From Kitasatospora sp. MAA19 (GTDB lineage Bacteria > Actinomycetota > Actinomycetes > Streptomycetales > Streptomycetaceae), in contig NZ_JARXYZ010000018.1 in NCBI RefSeq assembly GCF_029894125.1, forward strand, positions 100,717-164,716: a DNA stretch of 64,000 bases, given 5' to 3'. The notes beneath the pieces were generated by a model. It saw only the letters and a program-made list of their open reading frames with translations, ran no database searches and was not told where the DNA came from. Made by a program: the position numbers and the translations under genes. Shown in pieces: positions 1 to 7,730 of the stretch (position 1 is its first letter; each line of letters opens with the position of its first letter).

Positions 1-2
1 TC

Positions 3-647
3 GTCGGACTGGGGTTGGTGCGGCTCGACGACGTGGCTGCCGCCCGGCGGCAGCTGACCCGGCTGGCGGCGCTGGACGGTGTCGCCGGCGTCGCCGTCCC
101 GCCGCTCGCGCACGGCCATTCCTACGGCGCCGGTGTCATGCGCGAAGTGCTCGGTGTCGCAGCCGGGTTGGATCTCGCCGTGCTGGTCCACCCGATGCAG
201 CTGCCGCGACCCGAGTGGGCGGACCACTACCTGGTCAATCTGATCGGCAACCCGGTGGAGAGCACGACCGCCGTCGCGTCGGTGCTGCTGGACGGCGTCA
301 TGGAGGAACTGCCCGATCTGCGGATCTGTTTCGTCCACGGCGGCGGCTGCGCACCGTCCCTGATCGGCCGTTGGGAACACGGCTGGCGAGCACGGGCGGA
401 CGTCCGCCGGGGGAGCAGCCGCCCACCGGCCGAGTCGTTCACGCGGCTCTACTTCGACACGATCACCCATGACCCCGAGGTGCTGCGGCTGCTGCGCGCC
501 CACGCCGCGCCGGATCGAATCCTGTGCGGAAGCGACTACCCCTTCGACATGGCGCAGCCGGACCCCGTCGGCTTCGCGCTGGCGGGCGGCATCGATGCCG
601 CCACGCTCGAAGCCAACGGCCGCGCGTTCTTGGGGATCGGGTCCTGA
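3..647 (+). CDS. Amidohydrolase, ACMSD-like (5' end outside window)
   Basis: The frame is open to the left edge, so the start lies outside the window; 214 residues are visible. They look like the C-terminal two thirds of an amidohydrolase-2 (ACMSD-like) TIM barrel: the FVHGGG segment (about residue 115) supplies a conserved His, and the GSDYPFDM motif near residue 177 holds the late metal-binding or catalytic Asp. Such enzymes decarboxylate or hydrolyse aromatic or cyclic acids. The stop overlaps the start of the next gene (TGATG), so the two are translationally coupled. The XdhC neighbour suggests a purine or aromatic catabolic operon with a molybdenum hydroxylase further left. Family is fairly sure; the substrate is unknown. 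Confidence 0.8.
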   Translation, partial: VGLGLVRLDDVAAARRQLTRLAALDGVAGVAVPPLAHGHSYGAGVMREVLGVAAGLDLAVLVHPMQLPRPEWADHYLVNLIGNPVESTTAVASVLLDGVMEELPDLRICFVHGGGCAPSLIGRWEHGWRARADVRRGSSRPPAESFTRLYFDTITHDPEVLRLLRAHAAPDRILCGSDYPFDMAQPDPVGFALAGGIDAATLEANGRAFLGIGS

Positions 648-1753
648 TGCGACAACTGGCGCCACAACTCCTGGAATGGCAGAAATCCGGAGCCCGCTAC
701 GCCGTCGCGAGCATCGTGGCGGTGCGGGGCAGCGCGCCCATGCCGCTGGGGTCGGCCCTGTGCGTGCACCCGGACGGCACCGCGCTGGGCAGTGTCTCGG
801 GCGGCTGCGTCGAGGGGGCGGTGTACGAGTTGGCGCGTGAGGCGCTCTCCTCGGGCGAACCACAGCTCGCCGGCTTCGGGCCCGACGAGGACGACGTGTT
901 CGCCGCCGGACTGACCTGCGGAGGCACGCTCGATGTCTTCGTGCAGCCGGTGCAGGGCGACACCGCTCGTGTCCTGGCGGCAGCGCACCGGGCGGTGGTG
1001 GCACGGCGGCCGGTTGTCCTGGCGCGGGTGCTGGACAGCCCGGACGGTCGGGCGGGAGGCACGATCGCGCTGCTGGAGGACCGGCACATCGGCAGCACCG
1101 GGCGGCGGGACCTGGACCGGGCGGTCCTGGCCGACGCGCACAGATTGCTGGGAGTGGACGTCACCACCGTGAGCGTCTACGACACGGGCGGTGCGACCCG
1201 GGTGTTCCTGGAGTCCTGGGCCCCCAGCCCTCGGCTGCTGGTGTTCGGTGCCAACGACCATGCCGCTGCGGTGGCCGAGATCGGGGCCTTTCTCGGCTTC
1301 CACGTCACGGTCTGCGACGCACGCCCCACCTTCACCACGCGCGAGCGATTCCCGGCCGCCCATGATGTGGTGGTCGACTGGCCGCACCGCTACCTGGCGG
1401 CTGCCGAGACCGACTGCCGCACGGCGGTGTGCGTGATGACGCACGATCCGAAGTTCGACGTGCCCTTGCTCGTCGAGGCACTGCGCAGACCGCTGGCGTA
1501 CGTCGGAGCGCTCGGTTCGCGGCGGGTGCGGGCGGCTCGGGCGCGAGAGCTGATCGAGTCCGGCGTCTCACCCGACGCCCTGACCGGGTTGCGCTCGCCG
1601 GTAGGGCTCGACCTGGGCGCCGTCACACCACGGGAGACCGCGGTGTCGATCGCGGCGGAACTCATCGCCGTACGCAACGGCCGCAGTGGACAGGCCCTGT
1701 CGGCGATCGATGATCCGATCCATCCCAGGCGAGAGCCGTGCGCTGTCGGATAG
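647..1753 (+). CDS. XdhC/CoxI family molybdenum-hydroxylase maturation protein
   Basis: 368 residues. XdhC/CoxI proteins bind and sulfurate the molybdenum cofactor and insert it into xanthine-dehydrogenase or CO-dehydrogenase-type enzymes. The N-terminal XdhC_CoxI domain shows the VRGSAPMPLG and SGGCVEGAVYE blocks (residues about 25-65) and a conserved TCGGTLDVFV segment. A C-terminal Rossmann-like XdhC_C domain begins near residue 200 (LLVFGANDHA) and ends with the family pattern SPVGLDLGAVTPRE. The ATG shares its A with the stop of the amidohydrolase, which decides the start; a longer in-frame extension upstream is only the shadow of that gene. The molybdoenzyme it serves is not in the window. 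Confidence 0.88.
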   Translation: MRQLAPQLLEWQKSGARYAVASIVAVRGSAPMPLGSALCVHPDGTALGSVSGGCVEGAVYELAREALSSGEPQLAGFGPDEDDVFAAGLTCGGTLDVFVQPVQGDTARVLAAAHRAVVARRPVVLARVLDSPDGRAGGTIALLEDRHIGSTGRRDLDRAVLADAHRLLGVDVTTVSVYDTGGATRVFLESWAPSPRLLVFGANDHAAAVAEIGAFLGFHVTVCDARPTFTTRERFPAAHDVVVDWPHRYLAAAETDCRTAVCVMTHDPKFDVPLLVEALRRPLAYVGALGSRRVRAARARELIESGVSPDALTGLRSPVGLDLGAVTPRETAVSIAAELIAVRNGRSGQALSAIDDPIHPRREPCAVG

Positions 1754-1836
1754 CTCCTGGTGCGCGTCGAGACCAGGGCACGGGCCGAGTCGAACTACCT
1801 TGGGTGCTTTGAGTTGCCATCCGGAGGGAGCGTGAC

Positions 1837-3579
1837 GTGGCCAAGCAGACCGCGGCCGAGCAGTACGTCGACCTGATTGCCCGCGCCGGCGTGAGGCGGC
1901 TGTACGGCGTGGTGGGTGACAGCCTCAATCCGGTCGTGGACGCGGTGCGCAGGCACGACGGGGTGGAGTGGATCCAGGTCCGGCACGAGGAGGTCGCCGC
2001 CTTCGCGGCAGGCGCCGAGGCCCAGTTGACGGGCCGTTTGGCCGCATGCGCGGGCTCCTGCGGCCCCGGTAACCTGCACCTGATCAACGGCCTGTACGAC
2101 GCGCACCGTTCGATGGCGCCGGTCCTCGCCCTGGCGGCGCAGATCCCCAGCAGCGAGATCGGCACCGGCTACTTCCAGGAGACCCACCCGGACCGGCTCT
2201 TCGGGGAGTGCAGCCACTACTCGGAGCTGATCGCCAACCCCGCGCAGATGCCGCGCGTGGTGCAGACGGCGATCCAGCACGCCGTCGGCCGGCGCGGCGT
2301 GTCGGTGGTGGCCCTGCCCGGGGACATCGCGGGCAAGCACGCGCCCGAGGGATCGGCTCAGTTGGCCGTTCCGCTGGACCGCCCGGCCGTGCGTCCCGGG
2401 GACGCGGAGCTGGCGCGGCTGGTCGAACTCGTCGACGCCGCGGAGCGCGTGACCCTGTTCTGCGGTCGCGGCGTCGCGGGCGCGCATGCCGACGTGATGG
2501 CCTTCGCGGAGCGGGTCAAGGCGCCGGTGGGCCATGCCCTGCGCGGCAAGGAGCACATCCAGTACGACAATCCCTACGACGTGGGGATGTCCGGGCTGCT
2601 CGGCTACGGCGCCGCCTACGAGGCGATGCACGAGTGCGACCTGCTGATCCTGCTCGGCACCGACTTCCCCTACACCGACTTCCTGCCCCGGAACGTGCGG
2701 ACCGTGCAGGTGGACAACCAGCCCGAGCGGCTTGGCCGGCGCACCCGGCTGGACCTGGCGGTGTGGGGTGATGTGCGGGAGACCCTGGCCTGCCTGACGC
2801 CCCGGGTCCAGGAGAAGGCCTCCCGCCGCTTCCTGGAGTCCATGCTGCAGCGCCATGCCCGGGCCCTCGACGGGGCGGTCAGTGCCTACACCCGCAACGT
2901 CGACACGCACATGCCCGTCCACCCCGAGTACGTGGCCTCGGTGCTGGACGAGGAGGCGGCCGACGACGCGGTGTTCACCGTCGACACCGGCATGTGCTGC
3001 GTCTGGGCGGCCCGCTATCTGACGCCCAACGGACGGCGCCGGATGCTCGGCTCCTTCGTCCACGGCTCGATGGCCAACGCGCTGCCGCAGGCGATCGGTG
3101 CGCAGTTCCTGGACCGTGGCCGCCAGGTGGTCTCCATGTCCGGTGACGGCGGCTTCTCGATGCTGATGGGTGACTTCCTGACCCTGGTGCAGTACGACCT
3201 GCCGGTCAAGGTCGTGGTGTTCAACAACTCCGCGCTCGGCATGGTCGACCTGGAGATGATGGTCGACGGCCTGCCGTCGTACGGGACTTCCTACCCGCAC
3301 ACCGACTACGCGGCGATCGCCAGGGCCGCGGGTGCGCGGGGCATCCGGGTGGAGCAGCCGGCGGAGGTGCGCGAGGCGCTGCGCGAGGCCCTCCGGCACC
3401 CGGGCCCGGCCCTGGTCGACGTCGTCACCGACCCCAACGCGCTCTCCATCCCGCCCAGGATCACCTCCGAGCAGCTCACCGGGTTCGCCCTGTCCGCCGG
3501 CCGCACCGTCCTGAACGGCGGCGTCGGACGCATGGTGCAGCTGGCCCGCGCCAACCTGCGCAACATTCCCGGAATCTGA
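1837..3579 (+). CDS. poxB: Pyruvate dehydrogenase (quinone), PoxB-type
   Basis: 580 residues, the usual PoxB length. ThDP- and FAD-dependent peripheral membrane enzyme that decarboxylates pyruvate to acetate and CO2 and passes electrons to quinone. Visible are the N-terminal Pyr domain with the catalytic Glu in RHEEVAAFAAG (about residue 50), a central FAD-binding domain, and the C-terminal PP domain with the ThDP motif GDGGF (near residue 434) followed about 25 residues later by NN. The last residues form a plausible amphipathic tail, as used for membrane and quinone docking in this family. The GTG start follows a GGAGGG site. Standing next to the cytochrome bd operon, it could feed the quinol pool. 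A related thiamine enzyme (acetolactate synthase) is less likely. Confidence 0.9.
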   Translation: MAKQTAAEQYVDLIARAGVRRLYGVVGDSLNPVVDAVRRHDGVEWIQVRHEEVAAFAAGAEAQLTGRLAACAGSCGPGNLHLINGLYDAHRSMAPVLALAAQIPSSEIGTGYFQETHPDRLFGECSHYSELIANPAQMPRVVQTAIQHAVGRRGVSVVALPGDIAGKHAPEGSAQLAVPLDRPAVRPGDAELARLVELVDAAERVTLFCGRGVAGAHADVMAFAERVKAPVGHALRGKEHIQYDNPYDVGMSGLLGYGAAYEAMHECDLLILLGTDFPYTDFLPRNVRTVQVDNQPERLGRRTRLDLAVWGDVRETLACLTPRVQEKASRRFLESMLQRHARALDGAVSAYTRNVDTHMPVHPEYVASVLDEEAADDAVFTVDTGMCCVWAARYLTPNGRRRMLGSFVHGSMANALPQAIGAQFLDRGRQVVSMSGDGGFSMLMGDFLTLVQYDLPVKVVVFNNSALGMVDLEMMVDGLPSYGTSYPHTDYAAIARAAGARGIRVEQPAEVREALREALRHPGPALVDVVTDPNALSIPPRITSEQLTGFALSAGRTVLNGGVGRMVQLARANLRNIPGI

Positions 3580-3595
3580 TGCAGCGTCATGCACG

Positions 3596-3632
3596 GGCGG
3601 CGGGCGGCGGATGAGGTCCGCCGCCCGCCGCC
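3596..3632. terminator. Bidirectional hairpin between poxB and pirin gene
   Basis: A perfect 16-bp GC-only-rich stem (3596-3611 pairing with 3617-3632) with a 5-nt loop lies between two convergent genes, 17 bases after the poxB stop and 25 before the pirin stop. It lacks a U-tract, which is common for actinomycete terminators. Confidence 0.75.
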
Positions 3633-3656
3633 GTACCTGTGCGCTGTCTTGGCGGG

Positions 3657-4427
3657 TCAGTTGGCGATGGTGGTGTGCATCTCCCAGACCAGGATCTCCG
3701 CCGGCTCGACCGCGGTGACCTTCTGCCCGCCGATCGCGGTGAAGCGCACGGCGTCGCCGGCGGCCAGTGGGCCGATGCCTTCTAGGGTGACGTTGCCGCG
3801 CGGGACGAAGAGGTGCACGAAGGGGGCGTCGGGCAGTTCGACGCTCTGGCCGGGTTGCAGCCGGGCCACGTGCAGCGCCGCGTAGCGGTTCCTGATGCGG
3901 ATGGCGGCGGCGCCGTCGTGCTTGTCCATCCCGGAGGCGACCGGGATCAGGCCGCCGGACAGCAGCGCGTCGTCGATTTCGAGCTGCTCGTAGCCGGGTG
4001 TGATGCCGCGCTCGTCGGGGACGACCCACATCTGCACGAAGTGGACGGGATCGGTGTGGGCGTCGGCTCCGCTGAGGCGCCAGGAGTCGTTCTTCTCCGA
4101 GTGCAGGATGCCGGAGCCGGCGCTCATGCGCTGGGCGAGTCCGGGGTAGATCACGCCGGAGTGGCCGGTGGAGTCCTGGTGGACCAGCGAGCCCTGTAGG
4201 ACCCAGGTGACGATCTCCATGTCGCGGTGCGGGTGGGTCTCGAAGCCGCTTCCCGGGCGGACGGTGTCGTCGTTGTTGACGAGCAGCAGCCCGTGGTGGG
4301 TGTTGGCGGCGTCGTAGTGTCCGCCGAAGGAGAAGGAGTGCTTGGAGTCCAGCCAGTCGATCTTCGTGGCGAGGCGCTCGCCGGCGCGGCGGACGTCGAC
4401 CCGTGGGTGGTTCGCGGTGGTGTTCAC
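3657..4427 (-). CDS. Pirin family protein (short, YhhW-like)
   Basis: 256 residues. Bicupin of the pirin superfamily. The N-terminal cupin holds the metal ligands in FETHPHRDMEIVTWVL (about residues 64-79) and later LHSEKN. Characterised bacterial relatives are Fe-dependent quercetinase-like dioxygenases or redox-responsive modulators; in some actinomycetes pirin tunes pyruvate flux. I chose the internal GTG at 4427 because an AAAGGAGAA site lies directly upstream, whereas the longer ORF extension is basic and low in homology-like content. It follows the flavin oxidoreductase by 126 bases and converges with poxB. Co-localisation with a pyruvate oxidase is suggestive only. Confidence 0.85.
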   Translation of the reverse strand: MNTTANHPRVDVRRAGERLATKIDWLDSKHSFSFGGHYDAANTHHGLLLVNNDDTVRPGSGFETHPHRDMEIVTWVLQGSLVHQDSTGHSGVIYPGLAQRMSAGSGILHSEKNDSWRLSGADAHTDPVHFVQMWVVPDERGITPGYEQLEIDDALLSGGLIPVASGMDKHDGAAAIRIRNRYAALHVARLQPGQSVELPDAPFVHLFVPRGNVTLEGIGPLAAGDAVRFTAIGGQKVTAVEPAEILVWEMHTTIAN

Positions 4428-4504
4428 CTTGTTCTCCTTTCGGGCGGTCCGGGAGCTCTCGCGAGGCCCCGGCGGCGCCTTTGCGGCACCCTGCACAACA
4501 GAAC

Positions 4505-4524
4505 ATAGTTCATCGTTCAACTAT
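4505..4524. promoter_or_regulatory. Candidate MarR-type operator upstream of pirin
   Basis: An inverted repeat with 6-bp arms (ATAGTT and AACTAT) separated by 8 bases sits about 80 bases upstream of the pirin start, in an AT-rich patch unlike its surroundings. Read on the minus strand it contains GTTGAA followed by a GAACTA half. A 16-nt motif here (4506-4521) matches 12 of 16 positions of one upstream of the second pirin operon (19912-19927). Palindromes of this kind are typical MarR-family sites; the regulator is not identified in the window. Confidence 0.45.
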
Positions 4525-4553
4525 TCCGTCCGGGGGCGCCTCGCGGGGCGGTG

Positions 4554-6020
4554 TCAGAGCCCGTACTGCTCCAGTAGGCGCAGCCAGATCTCACTCATGG
4601 CGGGGAACGCCGGGACGGCGTGCCACAGGCGCTCCAGGGGAACCTCGCCGACGATGGCGACGGTCGCCGCGTGGATCAGTTCGCCGACACCGGGGCCGAC
4701 CAGGGTGCAGCCGACCACGACGGATCGCTGCTCGTCCACGACCAGCTTGGCGTGCCCGCGGTAGCCGTCGACGAGTAGCGAGGCTCCGGCGACGTCGCCG
4801 ATCGGGTACTCCACCGCCCGGACCGGGAGCCCGGCCCGGCGGGCCTGCTCCTCGGTCAGGCCGACGACGGCGGCCTCCGGCCTGGTGAAGACCACCTGCG
4901 GTACGGCGTGGTGGTCGGCGGTGGCCGCCCAGGCGGCCCAGGGGGTGGGGTTCGCGCGGCGTCCGGCGGCGCGTGCCGCGATCGCCGCCGCGCAGGCCCG
5001 TGCCTGGTACTTGCCCATGTGGGTGAGCGGCGAGCGCTGGTTGATGTCGCCGGCCGCGTAGAGCCAGCCGGCGGCCACCTCCGTGACCCGGCAGCTGTCG
5101 TCCACGGGCAGTCGGCCGCCGGGCGCCAGTCCGACCGTCTCCAGGCCGAGCCCCGCGGTGCGCGGACTGCGGCCGGTGGCCACGAGGAACTCCTCGGACT
5201 CCAACGTCGACCCGTCGGTCAGGTGCGCCGTGACCATGCCGGTCGAGTTCTCCCGGGCCACTCGCTCGACCTCGACCCCGGTGCGTATCTCGATGCCCTC
5301 GCCGCGCAGCCCGTCGGCGACCCGTGCCGCGGCGAACGGCTCCCAGGAGGGCAGGAGCCCCTTGCCGCGCACCAGCATGGTCACCTGGGAGCCCAATGCG
5401 CTCCAGGCGGCGGCCATCTCGCACCCCACCACGCCGCCGCCGAGGACCACGAGCCTGCTCGGAGCAGCGCCGGCCGTGGTCGCCTCCCTGCTGGTCCACG
5501 CCCCGATACCGGCCAAGCCCGGCACCGACGGCAGCACGGCGCTCGATCCGGTGCACAGCACCACGGCATGACGGGCCGTCAGCACAGTCGTTCCGCTGTC
5601 GGCGCGTACCTCGACGCGTCGTTCTCCGACCAGTCGGCCCCAGCCGCGTACCAGGTCGATGCCGGCCGACTTCAACCATTTCGCCTGGCCGTCATCCCGC
5701 AGGTCGGAGACGAACGCGTCCCGCCGGGCCAGGACGGCCGGGACGTCCAGCGAACCGGTCGCCGCTTCGCGTGCGCCGGCGACCGCGCGAGCCTCCGCCA
5801 GCGCCGCGGCCGGGCGCAGCAGGGCCTTGCTGGGAATACAGGCGAAGTACGAGCACTCGCCGCCCACCCGTTCACCCTCGACGACGACTGCGCTCAAACC
5901 TGCCTTGACCACGCGGTCGGCGACGTTCTCACCGGTGGGGCCAGCACCGATCACCACCACGTCGTACTCGGCCGTTGTCGGCAGGTGCGGCTCGCGGGCC
6001 GTGCTCATCGGATTGCGCAT
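4554..6020 (-). CDS. FAD/NAD(P)-dependent disulfide oxidoreductase, DLD/MerA-like
   Basis: 488 residues. Class I pyridine nucleotide-disulfide oxidoreductase fold: FAD-binding GAGPTG (about residue 25), the redox disulfide CX4C in GGECSYFACIPSK (about residues 53-65), a second Rossmann motif VLGGGVVGCE (about residue 190), the second FAD motif LYAAGDIN and a dimerisation domain. At the C terminus, where dihydrolipoamide dehydrogenase carries the catalytic His in HPTxSE, this protein reads FPAMSE, so the proton-relay His is a Phe. It is therefore neither a normal DLD nor a mercuric reductase. The first ATG has GAGGAAAG just upstream. It lies 39 bases after cydC, in the same direction, so probably in the dps-cyd operon. 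A paralogue with the same substitution lies at 57077-58534. Confidence 0.85.
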   Translation of the reverse strand: MRNPMSTAREPHLPTTAEYDVVVIGAGPTGENVADRVVKAGLSAVVVEGERVGGECSYFACIPSKALLRPAAALAEARAVAGAREAATGSLDVPAVLARRDAFVSDLRDDGQAKWLKSAGIDLVRGWGRLVGERRVEVRADSGTTVLTARHAVVLCTGSSAVLPSVPGLAGIGAWTSREATTAGAAPSRLVVLGGGVVGCEMAAAWSALGSQVTMLVRGKGLLPSWEPFAAARVADGLRGEGIEIRTGVEVERVARENSTGMVTAHLTDGSTLESEEFLVATGRSPRTAGLGLETVGLAPGGRLPVDDSCRVTEVAAGWLYAAGDINQRSPLTHMGKYQARACAAAIAARAAGRRANPTPWAAWAATADHHAVPQVVFTRPEAAVVGLTEEQARRAGLPVRAVEYPIGDVAGASLLVDGYRGHAKLVVDEQRSVVVGCTLVGPGVGELIHAATVAIVGEVPLERLWHAVPAFPAMSEIWLRLLEQYGL

Positions 6021-6059
6021 CTTTCCTCGATTCGGTGTCGGCGGATGACTTCCGCGATG

Positions 6060-7730
6060 TCAGCAGGGCGCGGCTGCGGCCGTGGTGGCTGCGGCGCCGA
6101 CGGCCGGACGACCCAGGCGCAGCGTGGCTTCCACCGGGAAGGGCAGCAGGTCGTGGTGCTGGTCCGGCAGGGCGATGACTAGGGCGCAGCGGGGCAGCGC
6201 CGCCCGGATTCCGCTCAGCAGCCGTACGGCCGTGGGCTGGTCGAGCCCGGCGGTGGGTTCGTCGAGCAGGAGCACGGCGGGGTCGCGCAGAACGGCGCGG
6301 GCGATGGAGAGCCGGCGCCGCTGTCCTTGCGAGAGTGTGCTGCCCATGGGTCCGGTGGGTGCGTCGAGGTCGAGGTCCGCCAGTGCCGCGGCGGCGAGGG
6401 CGGCGTGCAGCGCCGCGTCGTCGGCGTCGGGGGCCGCCTGGCGCAGGTTGTCGGCGATGGTGCTGTCCGCCAGCCAGTCGTCGGCCTCGACGAGGGTGAG
6501 CGTGGTGGCCACCGAGGCCGCCGAGAGTGTGTGCAGCGGAGAGCCGCCGAGCAGGACGACGCCGGGGGAGGGGCAGTCGATCCGGCCCGCCAGGGTGTTG
6601 AGCAGGGTGCTCTTGCCGCTTCCGTTCGGCCCGGTGACCAGGGTGGCGCTGCCCGGGTCGAGGACGGTCGACCAGCGGCTTCGGGCCGCTCCGAGGCCCA
6701 CCGGGAGATCGCGCACGACCAGCGGCGCGCCGGGGCGGGGAAGGGCGGCCGGCCCGGAAGGCTGCGGGCGGGCTCGCCCGAGCAGGTCGGTCAGCCGCAG
6801 CGCGGAGTGCGTGGCCGAGCCGCGGTCGCGCAGGATCTGCGGCAGCGTCTCGATCAGTTCGTAGCCAGCGGCGACCAGCAGCGTCTCACCGATGGCGTCG
6901 GCGGCGGGCTGGATCGCCGAGCGGCCGGAGAGGGCGAGCAGCAGGACCGCGAGTTGTCCGAGTGCGGCGAGCAGGCGCAGCAGCAACCGGCCGTTGCGCA
7001 GGGCCGCGAGTGATGCGACGTCAGCTTGCCGCGCGCGCTCGATCCGCCGGGCGACCTGGTCGCGAGCCGGGTCGACGGCGCCGAGGCAGCGCAGCTCGGC
7101 GAGCGCGGCGCGTGCGCTGAGCAGTGCGGATCGGGCGGTGGCCCGCTCAAAGGTGGCCTCGGCACGGTGGGCGGCAGCCCGGCGCTTCGTCCGCAGGGCG
7201 ACGGCGAGTGCCAGCGCGAGCAGCAGCGCCTCGACGGCCCCGGCCGTTGGATTCGCCACACAGATCAGCGCCACCACGACCACCGCGGTCACCCCGACGC
7301 CGGTCAGCGGGGCGACGGTCTGGGCCGGCGCCGCGCCCACGGCCGCCACGTCGTCGGTGAGCCGGGCGAGCAGAGCGCCGTCGCGCCGCTCCCGCAACTG
7401 GCGTGGCGGGAGCGCGCCGGCGGTCCGCACCATCCGGGCCCTGAGCGCGATGGTCGCGCCGAACAGGGCGCGGTGGCTGGTGAGCCGTTCGGTGTAGCGC
7501 AGGCCCGTCCGGCCCAGGGCCAACGCCCGTACGGTTCCCGAGGGATACATCCAGGACCAGGTGGTGTTCGCGTGGAGCGTGACCAGAGCACAGGAGGTGA
7601 GGAACCAGCCGGACACGCCGAGCAGCGCGGCGGCGGCCACCTCGGCGCCGGCGGCCAGCAGCGCGCCGAGCAGCAGGTCGCGGCGGCCGCGGCGGTCGGC
7701 CGAGGTCCACAGCAGGGTGAGGGGCTTCAA
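6060..7730 (-). CDS. cydC: Thiol exporter ABC transporter subunit CydC
   Basis: 556 residues. Half of the CydDC ABC transporter that exports glutathione/cysteine-type reductants or handles haem, and is needed to assemble cytochrome bd. The N-terminal transmembrane domain has about six helices (first near residues 20-50); the ATPase domain has Walker A GPNGSGKST (about residue 375), signature LSQGQ and Walker B VLLLDEPTAGLD. The start is TTG overlapping the stop of cydD (TTGA), so translation is coupled. The gene order cydA-cydB-cydD-cydC matches actinobacterial cyd operons, where cydD and cydC are sometimes fused; here they are separate. Confidence 0.88.
   Translation of the reverse strand: MKPLTLLWTSADRRGRRDLLLGALLAAGAEVAAAALLGVSGWFLTSCALVTLHANTTWSWMYPSGTVRALALGRTGLRYTERLTSHRALFGATIALRARMVRTAGALPPRQLRERRDGALLARLTDDVAAVGAAPAQTVAPLTGVGVTAVVVVALICVANPTAGAVEALLLALALAVALRTKRRAAAHRAEATFERATARSALLSARAALAELRCLGAVDPARDQVARRIERARQADVASLAALRNGRLLLRLLAALGQLAVLLLALSGRSAIQPAADAIGETLLVAAGYELIETLPQILRDRGSATHSALRLTDLLGRARPQPSGPAALPRPGAPLVVRDLPVGLGAARSRWSTVLDPGSATLVTGPNGSGKSTLLNTLAGRIDCPSPGVVLLGGSPLHTLSAASVATTLTLVEADDWLADSTIADNLRQAAPDADDAALHAALAAAALADLDLDAPTGPMGSTLSQGQRRRLSIARAVLRDPAVLLLDEPTAGLDQPTAVRLLSGIRAALPRCALVIALPDQHHDLLPFPVEATLRLGRPAVGAAATTAAAAPC

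Noticed and set aside
1795..4506. 903-residue minus-strand open frame across poxB and the pirin gene
   Set aside because: A GC-bias shadow: highly basic, Arg/His/Gln-rich, antisense to two well-recognised genes.
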